64,000 nucleotides of DNA. Origin: Prevotella lacticifex. GTDB taxonomy: Bacteria; Bacteroidota; Bacteroidia; Bacteroidales; Bacteroidaceae. Within the stretch, counting starts at the first letter, position 1. Each line of letters opens with the position of its first letter. Below are positions 39,045 to 47,525 of this stretch, in pieces. The position numbers and the translations under genes are program-made. The DNA lies in the NCBI RefSeq assembly GCF_019973375.1, contig NZ_BPTV01000001.1, forward strand, positions 310,001 to 374,000, written 5' to 3'. The notes below the pieces were generated by a model. The model was given only the letters and a program-made list of their open reading frames with translations, was not told the DNA's origin and ran no database searches.

Positions 39045-40193
39045 ATGTCATCAGTCAAGATAATAAAGGTTGAGAACAATAAACAATTAGGGGAGTTCAT
39101 CGATTTCCATTATGATCTCTATGCTGGAAATCCGTACGATGTCCCTAATCTCTATATCGACGAGAAACGCACTCTGTCGCCAAAGCAGAACCCCGCCTTT
39201 GAGTTCTGTGAGGCCGAGTACTACCTTGCCGTCGATGCCGACGGTAAAGTGTTAGGGCGCGTGGCAGCCATCATCAACCACAAGGCAAACAAAAAGTGGA
39301 ACCGCAAGAGCGTACGCTTCGGGTGGATTGACTTCATCGACAACACCGATGTCAGCAGTGCATTGCTCAAAGCCGTCGAGGACTATGGCAGAAGCAAGGG
39401 TATGACGGAGGTCGTCGGACCGTTGGGATTCACCGATATGGACCCCGAGGGAATGCTTATCTGGGGATTTGACAAGCTCGGAACATTGCCGACGATATAT
39501 AATTACGATTATTATCCGCGCCATATCGAGCAACTCGAGGGCTGGGAGAAGGACACCGACTATGTGGAATACTACATGCGGGTTCCGGAGAAGGTCCCGG
39601 AGAAGTACACTAAGATTGCCTCAATGATTGAGAAGCGGTACAACCTCCACGTGAAGAAGCTGACAATGAAGGACATCCGCGCCGGATACGGCTACAAGGT
39701 GTTCAAACTCATCAACGAGACTTACAAGGATCTCTATGGATTCTCCGAGCTGTCGCAGCGTCAGATTGACCAGTATGTGAAGGAATACTTGCCACTACTC
39801 GACCTCAACCTCGTCACCTGCATAGAGGATGCCAACGCCGACAACAAGCTCGTGGGTATCGGTATCACCATGCCTTCGATGAGTCGTGCGGCACAGAAGT
39901 GCCATCGCGGCAGGCTGTTGCCCTTCGGCTGGTGGCATATCCTGCGTGCCGGGAAGTTCCATAAGACTGAAGGAGTCGACCTCTTGCTCCTCGGAGTCAT
40001 GCCGGAATACCGCAGCAAGGGCGCAAACGCTCTCCTCTTCGCCGACCTTATTCCCCGTTATATCGACTACGGATTCAAATGGGGCGAGAGTCAGGTAGAG
40101 ATGGAGGACAACGAGGGTGTACAACGGCAGTGGGGTGCGCTCAATCCGGAAAACCATAAGCGCCGCCGCTGTTATAAAAAGATTATAAAATAG
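39045..40193 (+). CDS. GNAT-like N-acetyltransferase family protein
   Basis: 382 aa, cytoplasmic, no signal peptide. The layout is two acetyltransferase-like halves: an N-terminal part with AEYYLAVDADGKVLGRVAAIINH and VVGPLGFTDMDPEGMLIWGFD, and a C-terminal part ending with a LLLLGVMPEYRSKGANALLFADLI acetyl-CoA-type loop. Widespread in Bacteroidota as a conserved hypothetical or acetyltransferase; the substrate is unknown. It has its own promoter. The 276-bp gap after it is filled with 45-bp repeats. Confidence 0.75.
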   Translation: MSSVKIIKVENNKQLGEFIDFHYDLYAGNPYDVPNLYIDEKRTLSPKQNPAFEFCEAEYYLAVDADGKVLGRVAAIINHKANKKWNRKSVRFGWIDFIDNTDVSSALLKAVEDYGRSKGMTEVVGPLGFTDMDPEGMLIWGFDKLGTLPTIYNYDYYPRHIEQLEGWEKDTDYVEYYMRVPEKVPEKYTKIASMIEKRYNLHVKKLTMKDIRAGYGYKVFKLINETYKDLYGFSELSQRQIDQYVKEYLPLLDLNLVTCIEDANADNKLVGIGITMPSMSRAAQKCHRGRLLPFGWWHILRAGKFHKTEGVDLLLLGVMPEYRSKGANALLFADLIPRYIDYGFKWGESQVEMEDNEGVQRQWGALNPENHKRRRCYKKIIK

Positions 40194-40200
40194 TGGTCTT

Positions 40201-40430
40201 TGCCATCGGTTCCAGTGTACTTTGCCATCGGTTTCAGTGTGGCGAATGCATCTGTCAGTGGAGTGATACCATCGGTTTCCGCGCAGTAAATGCATCGTTT
40301 CGACTGACAAGACAATATGTTTCCGCGTCGTAAATGTATCATTTAGCCGTGATGAACAATATGTTTCCGTGTCGTAAATGTATCATTTGGAAGAGCTATG
40401 ACTTCGGTTTCGGCACAAGGGAACATCGAT
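40201..40430. repeat. Degenerate 45-bp tandem repeat
   Basis: Units begin near 40221, 40267, 40312 and 40357, about 45 bp apart, with partial units at 40203 and 40402. The shared element is CATCGGTTTCCGYG followed by GTAAATGYATCRTTT. The third and fourth units are the most alike (TTTCCGYGTCGTAAATG). It fills the gap between the GNAT-like gene and parE; no promoter is obvious inside it. Confidence 0.7.
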
Positions 40431-40544
40431 ATTGAGGGATAGAATGCATCGGAGCGGTGGTCCGCACCGTTGACAGCAAGACACTATGGTTACAACAGCG
40501 CAGTCGGCAATGGCCCTGTGCTCATAATGAAAGGAATAATATAT

Positions 40545-42587
40545 ATGCCAGACAATACAGACAATACTAAGGCTGTGGGCAGCGATGCCACGGAGAAAGA
40601 GCTGAACAACGCTCCTGCTGCGGGTACCGGTGAGGCCACACCAGAATATAATGACGACAACATTCGCCACCTTAGCGATATGGAGCACGTCCGTACACGA
40701 CCGGGAATGTATATCGGTAGGCTCGGCGACGGCACGCTCCCCGAGGATGGTATCTACGTGCTGCTGAAGGAGGTTATCGATAACTCCATCGATGAATTCA
40801 AGATGCATGCCGGCGACAGGATAGAAGTCGACGTCATCGACAACCTCAGTGTCAGCGTCCGCGACTATGGACGCGGCATCCCGCAGGGCAAACTCGTCGA
40901 GGCAGTGTCGGTGTTGAACACGGGAGGAAAGTACGATTCAAAGGCTTTCAAAAAGAGTGTGGGACTCAACGGCGTCGGTGTCAAGGCCGTCAACGCATTG
41001 AGTTCGCGTTTCGAGGTGAAAAGCTACCGTGACGGAAAGGTGCGCCATCTCGTCTTTGAGAAGGGCGTTCTGAAGAGCGATGAGACAACAGCGTCGGACG
41101 ACGAGAACGGAACGTACATCTTCTTCCGCCCCGACGACTCGCCATCGCTGTTCAAAAACTATTCTTTCCACGACGATATCGTCGAGACGATGCTCCGTAA
41201 CTACACCTACCTCAACACCGGACTGACGATAATGTACAACGGTAGGCGCATTCTGAGCCGCCATGGTCTGAAGGATCTTCTTACCGACAATATGACCGAG
41301 GAGCCGCTCTATCCCATCGTCCACCTTACCGGTGAGGACATCGAGATAGCCTTCACGCACACCAAGCAGTATGGTGAGGAATATCACTCCTTTGTCAACG
41401 GACAGCACACGACGCAGGGCGGAACCCACCAGACGGCCTTCAAGGAGCATTTTGCACGCACCGTCAAGGAGTTCTTCGGCAAGTACGAGTACAGCGATAT
41501 ACGCAACGGACTCGTCGCAGCGATAGCCATAAACGTTGAGGAGCCGGTCTTCGAGTCGCAGACAAAGATTAAGCTCGGATCGACACTCATGGCCCCCGAC
41601 GGCGAGACGATAAACAAATATGTCGGCGACTTCATCAAGCAGAATGTCGACAACTACCTCCACATCCACAAGGAGGACTGCACCGACATCATGGAGGAGC
41701 ACATCAAGGAGGCCGAGCGCGAGCGAAAGGCAATGGCCGGAGTGGCGAAACTCGCCCGTGAGCGTGCCAAGAAGGTCAGCCTTCACAACCGTAAGCTGCG
41801 CGACTGCCGCATACACTACAACGACACGAAGAACAACCGGAAGGAGGAATCGTCGATATTCATCACCGAGGGCGACTCGGCAAGCGGAAGTATCACCAAG
41901 AGCCGTGACGTGAACACGCAGGCCGTGTTCTCGCTCCGCGGTAAGCCGCTGAACTGCTTCGGTCTGACAAAGAAGGTGTGTTACGAGAATGAGGAGTTCA
42001 ACCTCCTCCAGGCTGCCCTCAATATTGAGGACGGACTCGACAATCTTCGTTACAACAAGGTTATCGTCGCTACCGATGCCGATGTCGACGGAATGCATAT
42101 CCGACTGCTGCTGATAACATTCTTCCTCCAGTTCTATCCCGAACTGATAAAGAAAGGCCACGTCTACGTGCTCCAGACCCCCCTGTTCCGCGTTCGCAAC
42201 AAGCGCTCAAAAATCAAGAACAAGCAGGTCGTCAAGGATGCCGATGCCCGTCTCGGAGTCAAGGAGAAGAAGAACGACTTCATCACCCGGTACTGCTACA
42301 CCGAGGAGGAGCGGCTCAACGCCATCCGCGACCTCGGTCCTGAGCCCGAGATTACGCGCTTCAAGGGTCTTGGTGAGATAAGCCCTGACGAGTTCGTCCA
42401 CTTCATCGGACCGGACATGCGCCTCGAACAGGTGACCCTCCACAAGAACGATCAGGTGCAGAAGCTCCTCGAATACTATATGGGAAAGAATACCATGGAG
42501 CGTCAGAACTTCATCATCGACAACCTCGTCATCGAGGAAGACCTTCCACAGGACGAGGAAATGGCCGAAGATCGAAAACAAGCATAA
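40545..42587 (+). CDS. parE: DNA topoisomerase IV subunit B (ParE-type)
   Basis: ATPase subunit of a type IIA topoisomerase, 680 aa from the ATG at 40545 (MPDNTDN); in-frame ATGs at 40470 and 40527 add residues that do not look conserved. The GHKL ATPase domain has [20 protein letters not shown] and GRGIPQGK; the transducer and Toprim domains follow, with [11 protein letters not shown] and the [14 protein letters not shown] metal site, ending with [12 protein letters not shown]. The short N-terminal extension rich in Asn, Asp and Ala is unusual. ParE rather than GyrB is preferred from length and from the shortened middle; parC is not adjacent. Confidence 0.88.
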   Translation: MPDNTDNTKAVGSDATEKELNNAPAAGTGEATPEYNDDNIRHLSDMEHVRTRPGMYIGRLGDGTLPEDGIYVLLKEVIDNSIDEFKMHAGDRIEVDVIDNLSVSVRDYGRGIPQGKLVEAVSVLNTGGKYDSKAFKKSVGLNGVGVKAVNALSSRFEVKSYRDGKVRHLVFEKGVLKSDETTASDDENGTYIFFRPDDSPSLFKNYSFHDDIVETMLRNYTYLNTGLTIMYNGRRILSRHGLKDLLTDNMTEEPLYPIVHLTGEDIEIAFTHTKQYGEEYHSFVNGQHTTQGGTHQTAFKEHFARTVKEFFGKYEYSDIRNGLVAAIAINVEEPVFESQTKIKLGSTLMAPDGETINKYVGDFIKQNVDNYLHIHKEDCTDIMEEHIKEAERERKAMAGVAKLARERAKKVSLHNRKLRDCRIHYNDTKNNRKEESSIFITEGDSASGSITKSRDVNTQAVFSLRGKPLNCFGLTKKVCYENEEFNLLQAALNIEDGLDNLRYNKVIVATDADVDGMHIRLLLITFFLQFYPELIKKGHVYVLQTPLFRVRNKRSKIKNKQVVKDADARLGVKEKKNDFITRYCYTEEERLNAIRDLGPEPEITRFKGLGEISPDEFVHFIGPDMRLEQVTLHKNDQVQKLLEYYMGKNTMERQNFIIDNLVIEEDLPQDEEMAEDRKQA

Positions 42588-42601
42588 GATTCATCATCAT
42601 A

Positions 42602-44248
42602 ATGTTACGATTCATCACCGACAAAAATACACTGGCAGGGACTTCTGCCGTCATATCCAATAACACGTTAAAGCGGGGCGGAACAGCACTGTTGCTGTTC
42701 CTCGTCCCGCTTTTTGTCTGTGCGCAGCTGACATTCCATACGTCGAAGAACAATCCGATGCGGAAACTTCAGTTCGCTGAGATGCTCATAAACAACGTCT
42801 ACGTCGATTCTGTCGACGAGACAAAGCTTGTAGAGGACGGCATCCGCGGAATGCTGAAAGGCCTCGACCCCCACTCGTCGTATATGACTCCCGATGAGGC
42901 TAAAGCCATGCAGGAGAGTCTTGAGGGCGATTTCGACGGCATCGGGGTACAGTTCAACATCATCAACGACTCGTTGGTGGTCATCCAGCCGACCCTCAAT
43001 GGACCGTCGGAGAAGGTCGGAATCCGTCCCGGCGACCGCATCGTGTGGGTCAACGACACGCTCATCGCAGGTGTGAAGATACCTAGGGCTACCATCATCA
43101 GGAAACTGCGTGGAAAGAAGGGCACCATCGTCCACCTCGGAGTCGTCCGTCCGGGAGTGAAAGGACGTCTTAATTTTGTCGTCAAGCGGGCCCCCATACC
43201 CGTCAAATCGGTTGAGGCAGCCTATATGATTCGTCCTCACACCGGTTATGTCCACATGTCGAGCTTTGGCGAGAAAACCCATCGCGAGTTCCTCCAGGCT
43301 GTCGACTCGCTGCGACGCCGGGGCATGGAGAACCTCATTCTCGACCTCGAGGACAACGGTGGCGGACTGATGGTGGCCGCGGCTTCCATTGCCAACGAGT
43401 TCCTCGACGATAACGACACCATCGTGTATATGTACGGCCGGCGGACACCGATGAAGGTCTACACCGCAAGGGGCAACGGAGCCCTGCGGGGAATAAAGAC
43501 CTACGTCCTCGTCAACGAATATACCGCGTCGGCGGCAGAAATCGTCTCAGGGGCCCTTCAGGACAACGACAGGGCCACAATCGTCGGTCGCCGCACCTTC
43601 GGCAAGGGACTTGTGCAGCGTCCCGTCACCTTTGAGGACGGTAGTGCCATGCGCGTCACCATTGCTCATTACTACACTCCCTCTGGCCGATGCATCCAGA
43701 AACCATACAAGAAAGGCGATTCCGATGCCTATGAGCGCGACATCGAAAACCGGCTGAAGCACGGCGAGCTCACCAATGTCGACTCCATCCACCTCGACTC
43801 AACCCAGCAGTTCTACACCAAACGGCTGCACCGCGTCGTCTATGGAGGCGGTGGCATCATGCCCGACGTCTTTGTACCCCTCGATACAGCCAAGTTCACT
43901 CACTTCCACCGTCAGCTCATGGCTAAGAACGTAGTCATCGACCAGCTGCTCAACTACGTCGACCACAACAGAAAGCAGATACTCCGGCAGTACAAGACCT
44001 TCAACGCCTTCAAGGATGGCTACAGCGTGCCCGACGCCTTCATCAGCTCGTTGCTCACGGTGGCAAAGGCCAAGGGGCTCGAACCTAAGGACTCAGCCGA
44101 GCTACGGACCACCATCCCCGCTCTGAAAACGCAGCTCAAGGCCCTCATAGCCCGCGACTTATGGTCGCTGAACGAGTATTTCGAGATATGGAACGACGAG
44201 AACGATGTGCTCCAGCGTACATTGCGGCTCATCGACAGCGGCAAATAG
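42602..44248 (+). CDS. S41 family carboxy-terminal processing protease
   Basis: 548-aa exported protease. The start has an export-like hydrophobic segment near residues 28-41 (ALLLFLVPLFVCAQ) and may be shorter than called, with a later start. A PDZ domain spans about 95-190 (DGIGVQFNIINDSLVV, GIRPGDRIVWVN). The protease domain has a GGGLMVAAASIANEF strand, the catalytic Ser in NEYTASAAEIVSGAL, and the Lys of RTFGKGLVQ. It starts 14 bp after parE and is followed by ybeY after 44 bp, so the three are probably one operon. Confidence 0.93.
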   Translation: MLRFITDKNTLAGTSAVISNNTLKRGGTALLLFLVPLFVCAQLTFHTSKNNPMRKLQFAEMLINNVYVDSVDETKLVEDGIRGMLKGLDPHSSYMTPDEAKAMQESLEGDFDGIGVQFNIINDSLVVIQPTLNGPSEKVGIRPGDRIVWVNDTLIAGVKIPRATIIRKLRGKKGTIVHLGVVRPGVKGRLNFVVKRAPIPVKSVEAAYMIRPHTGYVHMSSFGEKTHREFLQAVDSLRRRGMENLILDLEDNGGGLMVAAASIANEFLDDNDTIVYMYGRRTPMKVYTARGNGALRGIKTYVLVNEYTASAAEIVSGALQDNDRATIVGRRTFGKGLVQRPVTFEDGSAMRVTIAHYYTPSGRCIQKPYKKGDSDAYERDIENRLKHGELTNVDSIHLDSTQQFYTKRLHRVVYGGGGIMPDVFVPLDTAKFTHFHRQLMAKNVVIDQLLNYVDHNRKQILRQYKTFNAFKDGYSVPDAFISSLLTVAKAKGLEPKDSAELRTTIPALKTQLKALIARDLWSLNEYFEIWNDENDVLQRTLRLIDSGK

Positions 44249-44292
44249 CTTGGCATAATAATAAGTACGAAAACCCCTAAAAGACACAGAAT

Positions 44293-44718
44293 ATGATTAC
44301 TTACAACACCGATGGAGTGAAAATGCCAAAGTTCCACAAGCGCAAGGCCAACAAATGGATACGCGCCGTGGCCGATACCTACGGCCGAAAAGTGGGCGAG
44401 ATTGGCTATATGTTCGTCGACGACGAGAAGATTCTCGACACCAACCGTCAGTATCTCGGCCACGACTATTACACCGACATCATCACCTTCGACTACGACG
44501 AGGGCGACACCATCAACGGCGACATTGTCATCTCGCTCGATACGGTGCGCTCCAACGCCGAGAAATTCGGCAAGGCCTACGACGATGAGTTCCACCGCGT
44601 GCTCATCCACGGCATCCTTCACCTCTGCGGTATCAACGACAAAGGGCCCGGCGAGAGGGAAATCATGGAGGCCAACGAGAACAAGGCCCTTGCTCTCCTC
44701 GCTGCTATGAAGGAATGA
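44293..44718 (+). CDS. ybeY: rRNA maturation endoribonuclease YbeY
   Basis: 141 aa. YbeY acts in 16S rRNA 3' end maturation and ribosome quality control. The metal motif is HGILHLCGINDKG near residue 107, which keeps the first two His of HGxLHLxGYDH but has no His at the third place. A ready link to Bacteroidota-specific variation is possible, since relatives I recall have a similar DK. LGHDYYTDIITFDY is the other conserved segment. Third gene after parE and the S41 protease. Confidence 0.92.
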   Translation: MITYNTDGVKMPKFHKRKANKWIRAVADTYGRKVGEIGYMFVDDEKILDTNRQYLGHDYYTDIITFDYDEGDTINGDIVISLDTVRSNAEKFGKAYDDEFHRVLIHGILHLCGINDKGPGEREIMEANENKALALLAAMKE

Positions 44719-44797
44719 TAGTTCACCGATATGCTGGCTTTTACCTACTGCTGATAGCCTCCGGAAATTAACATCAGGTTAAAGCAAGTTAACGTTG

Positions 44798-44857
44798 CTT
44801 CCCCGTCACCTACTATCCACCCATTTCCTACCAAAAGGTTAGTAGATGACGGGGAAG
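44798..44857 (+). terminator. Long hairpin downstream of ybeY
   Basis: Arms 44798-44815 and 44840-44857 pair over 18 bp with one mismatch (CTTCCCCGTCA with TGACGGGGAAG, CTACTA with TAGTAG), loop about 24 nt. A smaller palindrome (AAGCAA, GTTAAC, TTGCTT, about 44782-44800) overlaps its left arm, so the two are mutually exclusive. No T tract follows. It may end the parE operon or be a control site for the next promoter, 7 bp away. Confidence 0.6.
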
Positions 44858-44863
44858 TGCGTT

Positions 44864-44895
44864 CTTGCACAGTCCTTTCTTTTTCTCTATCTTTG
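44864..44895 (+). promoter_or_regulatory. Promoter of the NAD(P)-binding protein gene
   Basis: CTTG at 44864-44867, a 20-bp spacer and TATCTTTG at 44888-44895. The ATG at 45021 follows a leader of about 120 nt. Confidence 0.7.
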
Positions 44896-45020
44896 CAATC
44901 GGAAATAAGAGTATAGCCAGCAACTCGCTGTCCCGGCAGGGAAATGCCGCGGTGAGCCGTCACGGCAACCGCTCTTATATACAAGACAAATATTCACATC
45001 ATAAAAGAAAGGACAAAGTT

Positions 45021-45674
45021 ATGGCAAACGTAGTATTAATCGGCGCAACAGGATTCGTAGGCTCAGCAGTTCTCAACGAACTTCTCTCTCGTGGTCACAA
45101 GGTGACGGCAGTGGTCCGTCATGCCTCCAAACTCCCCGCTAACGATAACCTCACGGCAGTGGAAGAGGACGTTGCCGACGTCGATGCCATCGCCGCCATC
45201 GCCAAGGGCAAGGATACCGTCATCTCGGCTTATAACCCCGGCTGGTCGAATCCCGACATCAAGCGTCTCATAGAGGTAAACTATCCCAAGATCGTTGAGG
45301 CCGTGAAGAAGAGCGGCGTAGGCCGTCTGCTCATCGTCGGCGGTGCCGGCACACTCTTCGTCAAACCCGGACTGCGTGTCGTCGACTCAGGTGCCATTCC
45401 CGCCGAGATTATGGACGGTGTGCGGCCCTTGGGCGACTTCTATCTCAACTACCTCACCAAGGAACACGACCTCGACTGGGTGTTCTTCTCTCCTGCCGGT
45501 GAATTCGATGCCGACGGTCTGCGCACCGGTAAGTTCCGTCTCGGTAAGGACGACCTCGTCGTCGACCCCGCCACAGGCACCAGCCATATCTCCGTCAAGG
45601 ACTATGCCGTTGCCATGGTCGACGAACTTGAGAAGCCTGCCCACCACAAGGAGCGCTTCACCATCGGCTATTAA
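45021..45674 (+). CDS. NAD(P)-binding Rossmann-fold oxidoreductase
   Basis: 217 aa from the ATG at 45021; the in-frame ATG at 44865 is upstream of the promoter. The N-terminus VVLIGATGFVGSAVLNELLSRGH is a dinucleotide-binding GxxGxxG fold, followed by LLIVGGAGTLFVKPG and GTSHISVKDYAVAMVDEL. This is the NAD(P)H-binding (NmrA-like) group of short proteins annotated as redox or stress enzymes. A purine-rich stretch (AAAGAAAGGACAAAG) precedes the start. Substrate unknown. Confidence 0.88.
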   Translation: MANVVLIGATGFVGSAVLNELLSRGHKVTAVVRHASKLPANDNLTAVEEDVADVDAIAAIAKGKDTVISAYNPGWSNPDIKRLIEVNYPKIVEAVKKSGVGRLLIVGGAGTLFVKPGLRVVDSGAIPAEIMDGVRPLGDFYLNYLTKEHDLDWVFFSPAGEFDADGLRTGKFRLGKDDLVVDPATGTSHISVKDYAVAMVDELEKPAHHKERFTIGY

Positions 45675-45713
45675 TATCATCCAGATGCCGCAAACCGGCT
45701 AAGGTATCTGCGT

Positions 45714-45772
45714 AATCAGCGAAACCGGCGTGAGAATTGTATCTTCTACCTCGCGCTGATTTCGCTTTTTTT
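45714..45772 (+). terminator. Terminator of the NAD(P)-binding protein gene
   Basis: An 8-bp stem (AATCAGCG 45714-45721, CGCTGATT 45754-45761) with a partly paired loop, then TCGC and seven T (to 45772). Confidence 0.65.
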
Positions 45773-45891
45773 ATATATCAACGAACAAGCGACTATATAC
45801 CTTTGCCGGGTAAGGAAAGGCAGGGTTAGGGGGACATTTGCGGACAATGGATAAGTATAATGTCGGCGTCGGAAAAAAAATGTAGAGATTC

Positions 45892-45915
45892 GGGCGCACT
45901 GGATATTTCCCGTGG
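45892..45915 (+). repeat. Solo copy of the multi-hairpin element end
   Basis: GGGCGCACTGGATATTTCCC (45892-45911) continues with GTGG and matches the right end of the element at 24972-25555 (reverse strand of 25531-25554) with one change, but no second end or internal hairpins follow. The remaining part of this 365-bp gap shows nothing else. Confidence 0.65.
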
Positions 45916-46038
45916 CCCCGTAATCTGTGTAATCTGTGAGTGGATCAAATGCGAGGAATCTGCGCGCTATGGGTCATCCAGCGGGGTGGGGGATGGCAGC
46001 AACGCCGGTGATGGTTGATTGCTTGCCATGCATCGTTA

Positions 46039-46956
46039 TTAATGGAAGATAAGGGTGATGAGGGGTATGGTGAAGATGGAGGCCACGGTGCTTAGGAACG
46101 TGAGCTCGGTCATAAGCGTCACGTCGCGCCCATACTTCATACAGAACATGGTGCCAAAGGAGGCAACGGGCATGGCTATCACCACTGTATTGATGTCGTT
46201 GACGAGGGCGTTGACTCCCATGAGACGGAAAAGAAAATAGAGCACGATAGGCACTGCGCCCAACCGCAGGGCCGTCACGGCATAGACAAGACGGTTGCCC
46301 AACATGTCGCGCAGGGGCAGTGAGGCCATGGTGGCTCCTATCACCATCAGCGAGGCCGGGACGGTGATGTTGCCCACCATCGTTACCGGACGGGCGATGA
46401 GGGGACTGACGTGCAGTTTTAAGGCTACGATGACGACGGCTGCATAGGCAGCTAACAGACCGGGACTGAACAACACCTTGAAATCGAAACGGTGTTTCTG
46501 TCCGCTGCTGTCGTGACCCTTAATCAGGTCGACACCCACGGTGAAGATGAAGAATGTGTTGGCCATATTGAGCAATGCGGCATAGAATACGGCGGCATGA
46601 CCGAAGATGGAGGCTACGATGGGATAGCCGATGAACCCCACATTGGCAAACATCAGTGCAAAGCCGATGATACCGTGGTCGGAGGCTTTTTGCGTGAGGG
46701 CTCGCGGCACGAGATAGGCCACAACGGTGAGAATGACGTAAGTGAGCACACCCACACCTAAGAGGGGCAGGATGAGCCTGCGGTCGGGCATCGTATCGCC
46801 CATCACCGACGAAAGGATAAGCAACGGACACGTCACATCCACTACAATAGCTGAGAGCTGGCGGCAGAAGTCGACACTCATATAACGCAGTTTGGCAAGC
46901 ATATAGCCTAAGATGACGATGATAAACAGAGTTATCATCACACTGAAATTTTCCAT
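46039..46956 (-). CDS. AEC family transporter
   Basis: 305-aa inner-membrane carrier with about ten hydrophobic helices, of the auxin efflux carrier (AEC/Mem_trans) type. The N-terminal SVMITLFIIVILGYMLAKL and the mid-protein ALMFANVGFIGYPIV segment are typical, as is the SLMVIGATMASLPLRD segment of the second half. These proteins move organic acids or similar small molecules; the substrate here is unknown. TAACTTTG at 46971-46964 on the minus strand may be the -7 element. The gene lies alone at the chromosomal edge of the integrated element. Confidence 0.88.
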   Translation of the reverse strand: MENFSVMITLFIIVILGYMLAKLRYMSVDFCRQLSAIVVDVTCPLLILSSVMGDTMPDRRLILPLLGVGVLTYVILTVVAYLVPRALTQKASDHGIIGFALMFANVGFIGYPIVASIFGHAAVFYAALLNMANTFFIFTVGVDLIKGHDSSGQKHRFDFKVLFSPGLLAAYAAVVIVALKLHVSPLIARPVTMVGNITVPASLMVIGATMASLPLRDMLGNRLVYAVTALRLGAVPIVLYFLFRLMGVNALVNDINTVVIAMPVASFGTMFCMKYGRDVTLMTELTFLSTVASIFTIPLITLIFH

Positions 46957-47259
46957 AACATGGCAAAGTTACCAATAAATTACGATAACATTGTTCTCTG
47001 TGTCCGATTTTTTTTGTACTGTGCCCGAATTTTACCGCGCCGAGCGGAGCAACGAATAAAACGATGAAATAGCGATGTTAATATATTTTAAGCCGCTTAT
47101 GCGCCTTATTGCCGCGCTTCGTCGCAAAAAAAAATCTATCATTGGTAAGACGTTGATAGTAACGGAAATAGCTGCATCCATGGCAAGGTCGAAAGAAAAA
47201 AGATGGCGATTCGCAGTTGGATAACAGCACTGTGGTTTTCTCAATGATTTCCCAATACG

Positions 47260-47299
47260 AAAATCAGCGGCTTGGAAATGTTCCTAAGTCGCTGATTTT
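47260..47299 (-). terminator. Terminator downstream of the tRNA-Met 3' half
   Basis: Arms 47260-47277 and 47281-47299 pair over about 17 bp with G-T pairs and one bulge (AAAATCAGCG with CGCTGATTTT). It lies just 3' of the tRNA remnant on its own strand, as expected for the original tRNA gene. The 300 bp between the AEC gene and here shows no gene. Confidence 0.7.
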
Positions 47300-47304
47300 G
47301 AGTG

Positions 47305-47346
47305 TGGACCAGATAGGGCTTGAACCTATGACCTCCAGATTATGAG
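47305..47346 (-). other. 3' half of tRNA-Met(CAT): attachment site of the integrated element
   Basis: Read on the minus strand this is the anticodon loop CTCATAA (47346-47340), the 3' anticodon stem TCTGG, variable loop AGGTC, T arm ATAGG-TTCAAGC-CCTAT, acceptor strand CTGGTCC and discriminator A. CCA is not encoded. The 5' half is missing: the bases before the anticodon loop do not pair with TCTGG. With an integrase 180 bp away this is an attachment-site junction in the anticodon loop. The matching junction is not in the window. Confidence 0.8.
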
Positions 47347-47463
47347 TTTGGGAGGATGATATTTAATGATTTTTAGCTAAAATAATTCGTGTTGATTATC
47401 AATGAGTTAGTAATTTTGTGATTGTTAAAGATAGGCTATTAAACCCTATATCAAACTTAATTT

Positions 47464-47509
47464 GTTTTCCCATTGTTTTCCCGGTTTTCCGGGAAAACAT
47501 CGGGAAAAC
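47464..47509. promoter_or_regulatory. Inverted octamers ahead of the integrase gene
   Basis: GTTTTCCC at 47464-47471 and 47475-47482 and its reverse GGGAAAAC at 47491-47498 and 47502-47509 form a symmetric block 17 bp before the integrase start. It could be an operator or arm-type integrase binding sites. Confidence 0.5.
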
Positions 47510-47525
47510 ACAGATAGACTACAGT

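Noticed and set aside
40938..42161. 407-codon antisense frame within parE
   Set aside because: Antisense to a conserved topoisomerase gene with all its motifs.
47032..47244. 70-codon minus-strand frame between the AEC gene and the tRNA half
   Set aside because: No promoter, no family, and odd composition; I see no support for a gene.
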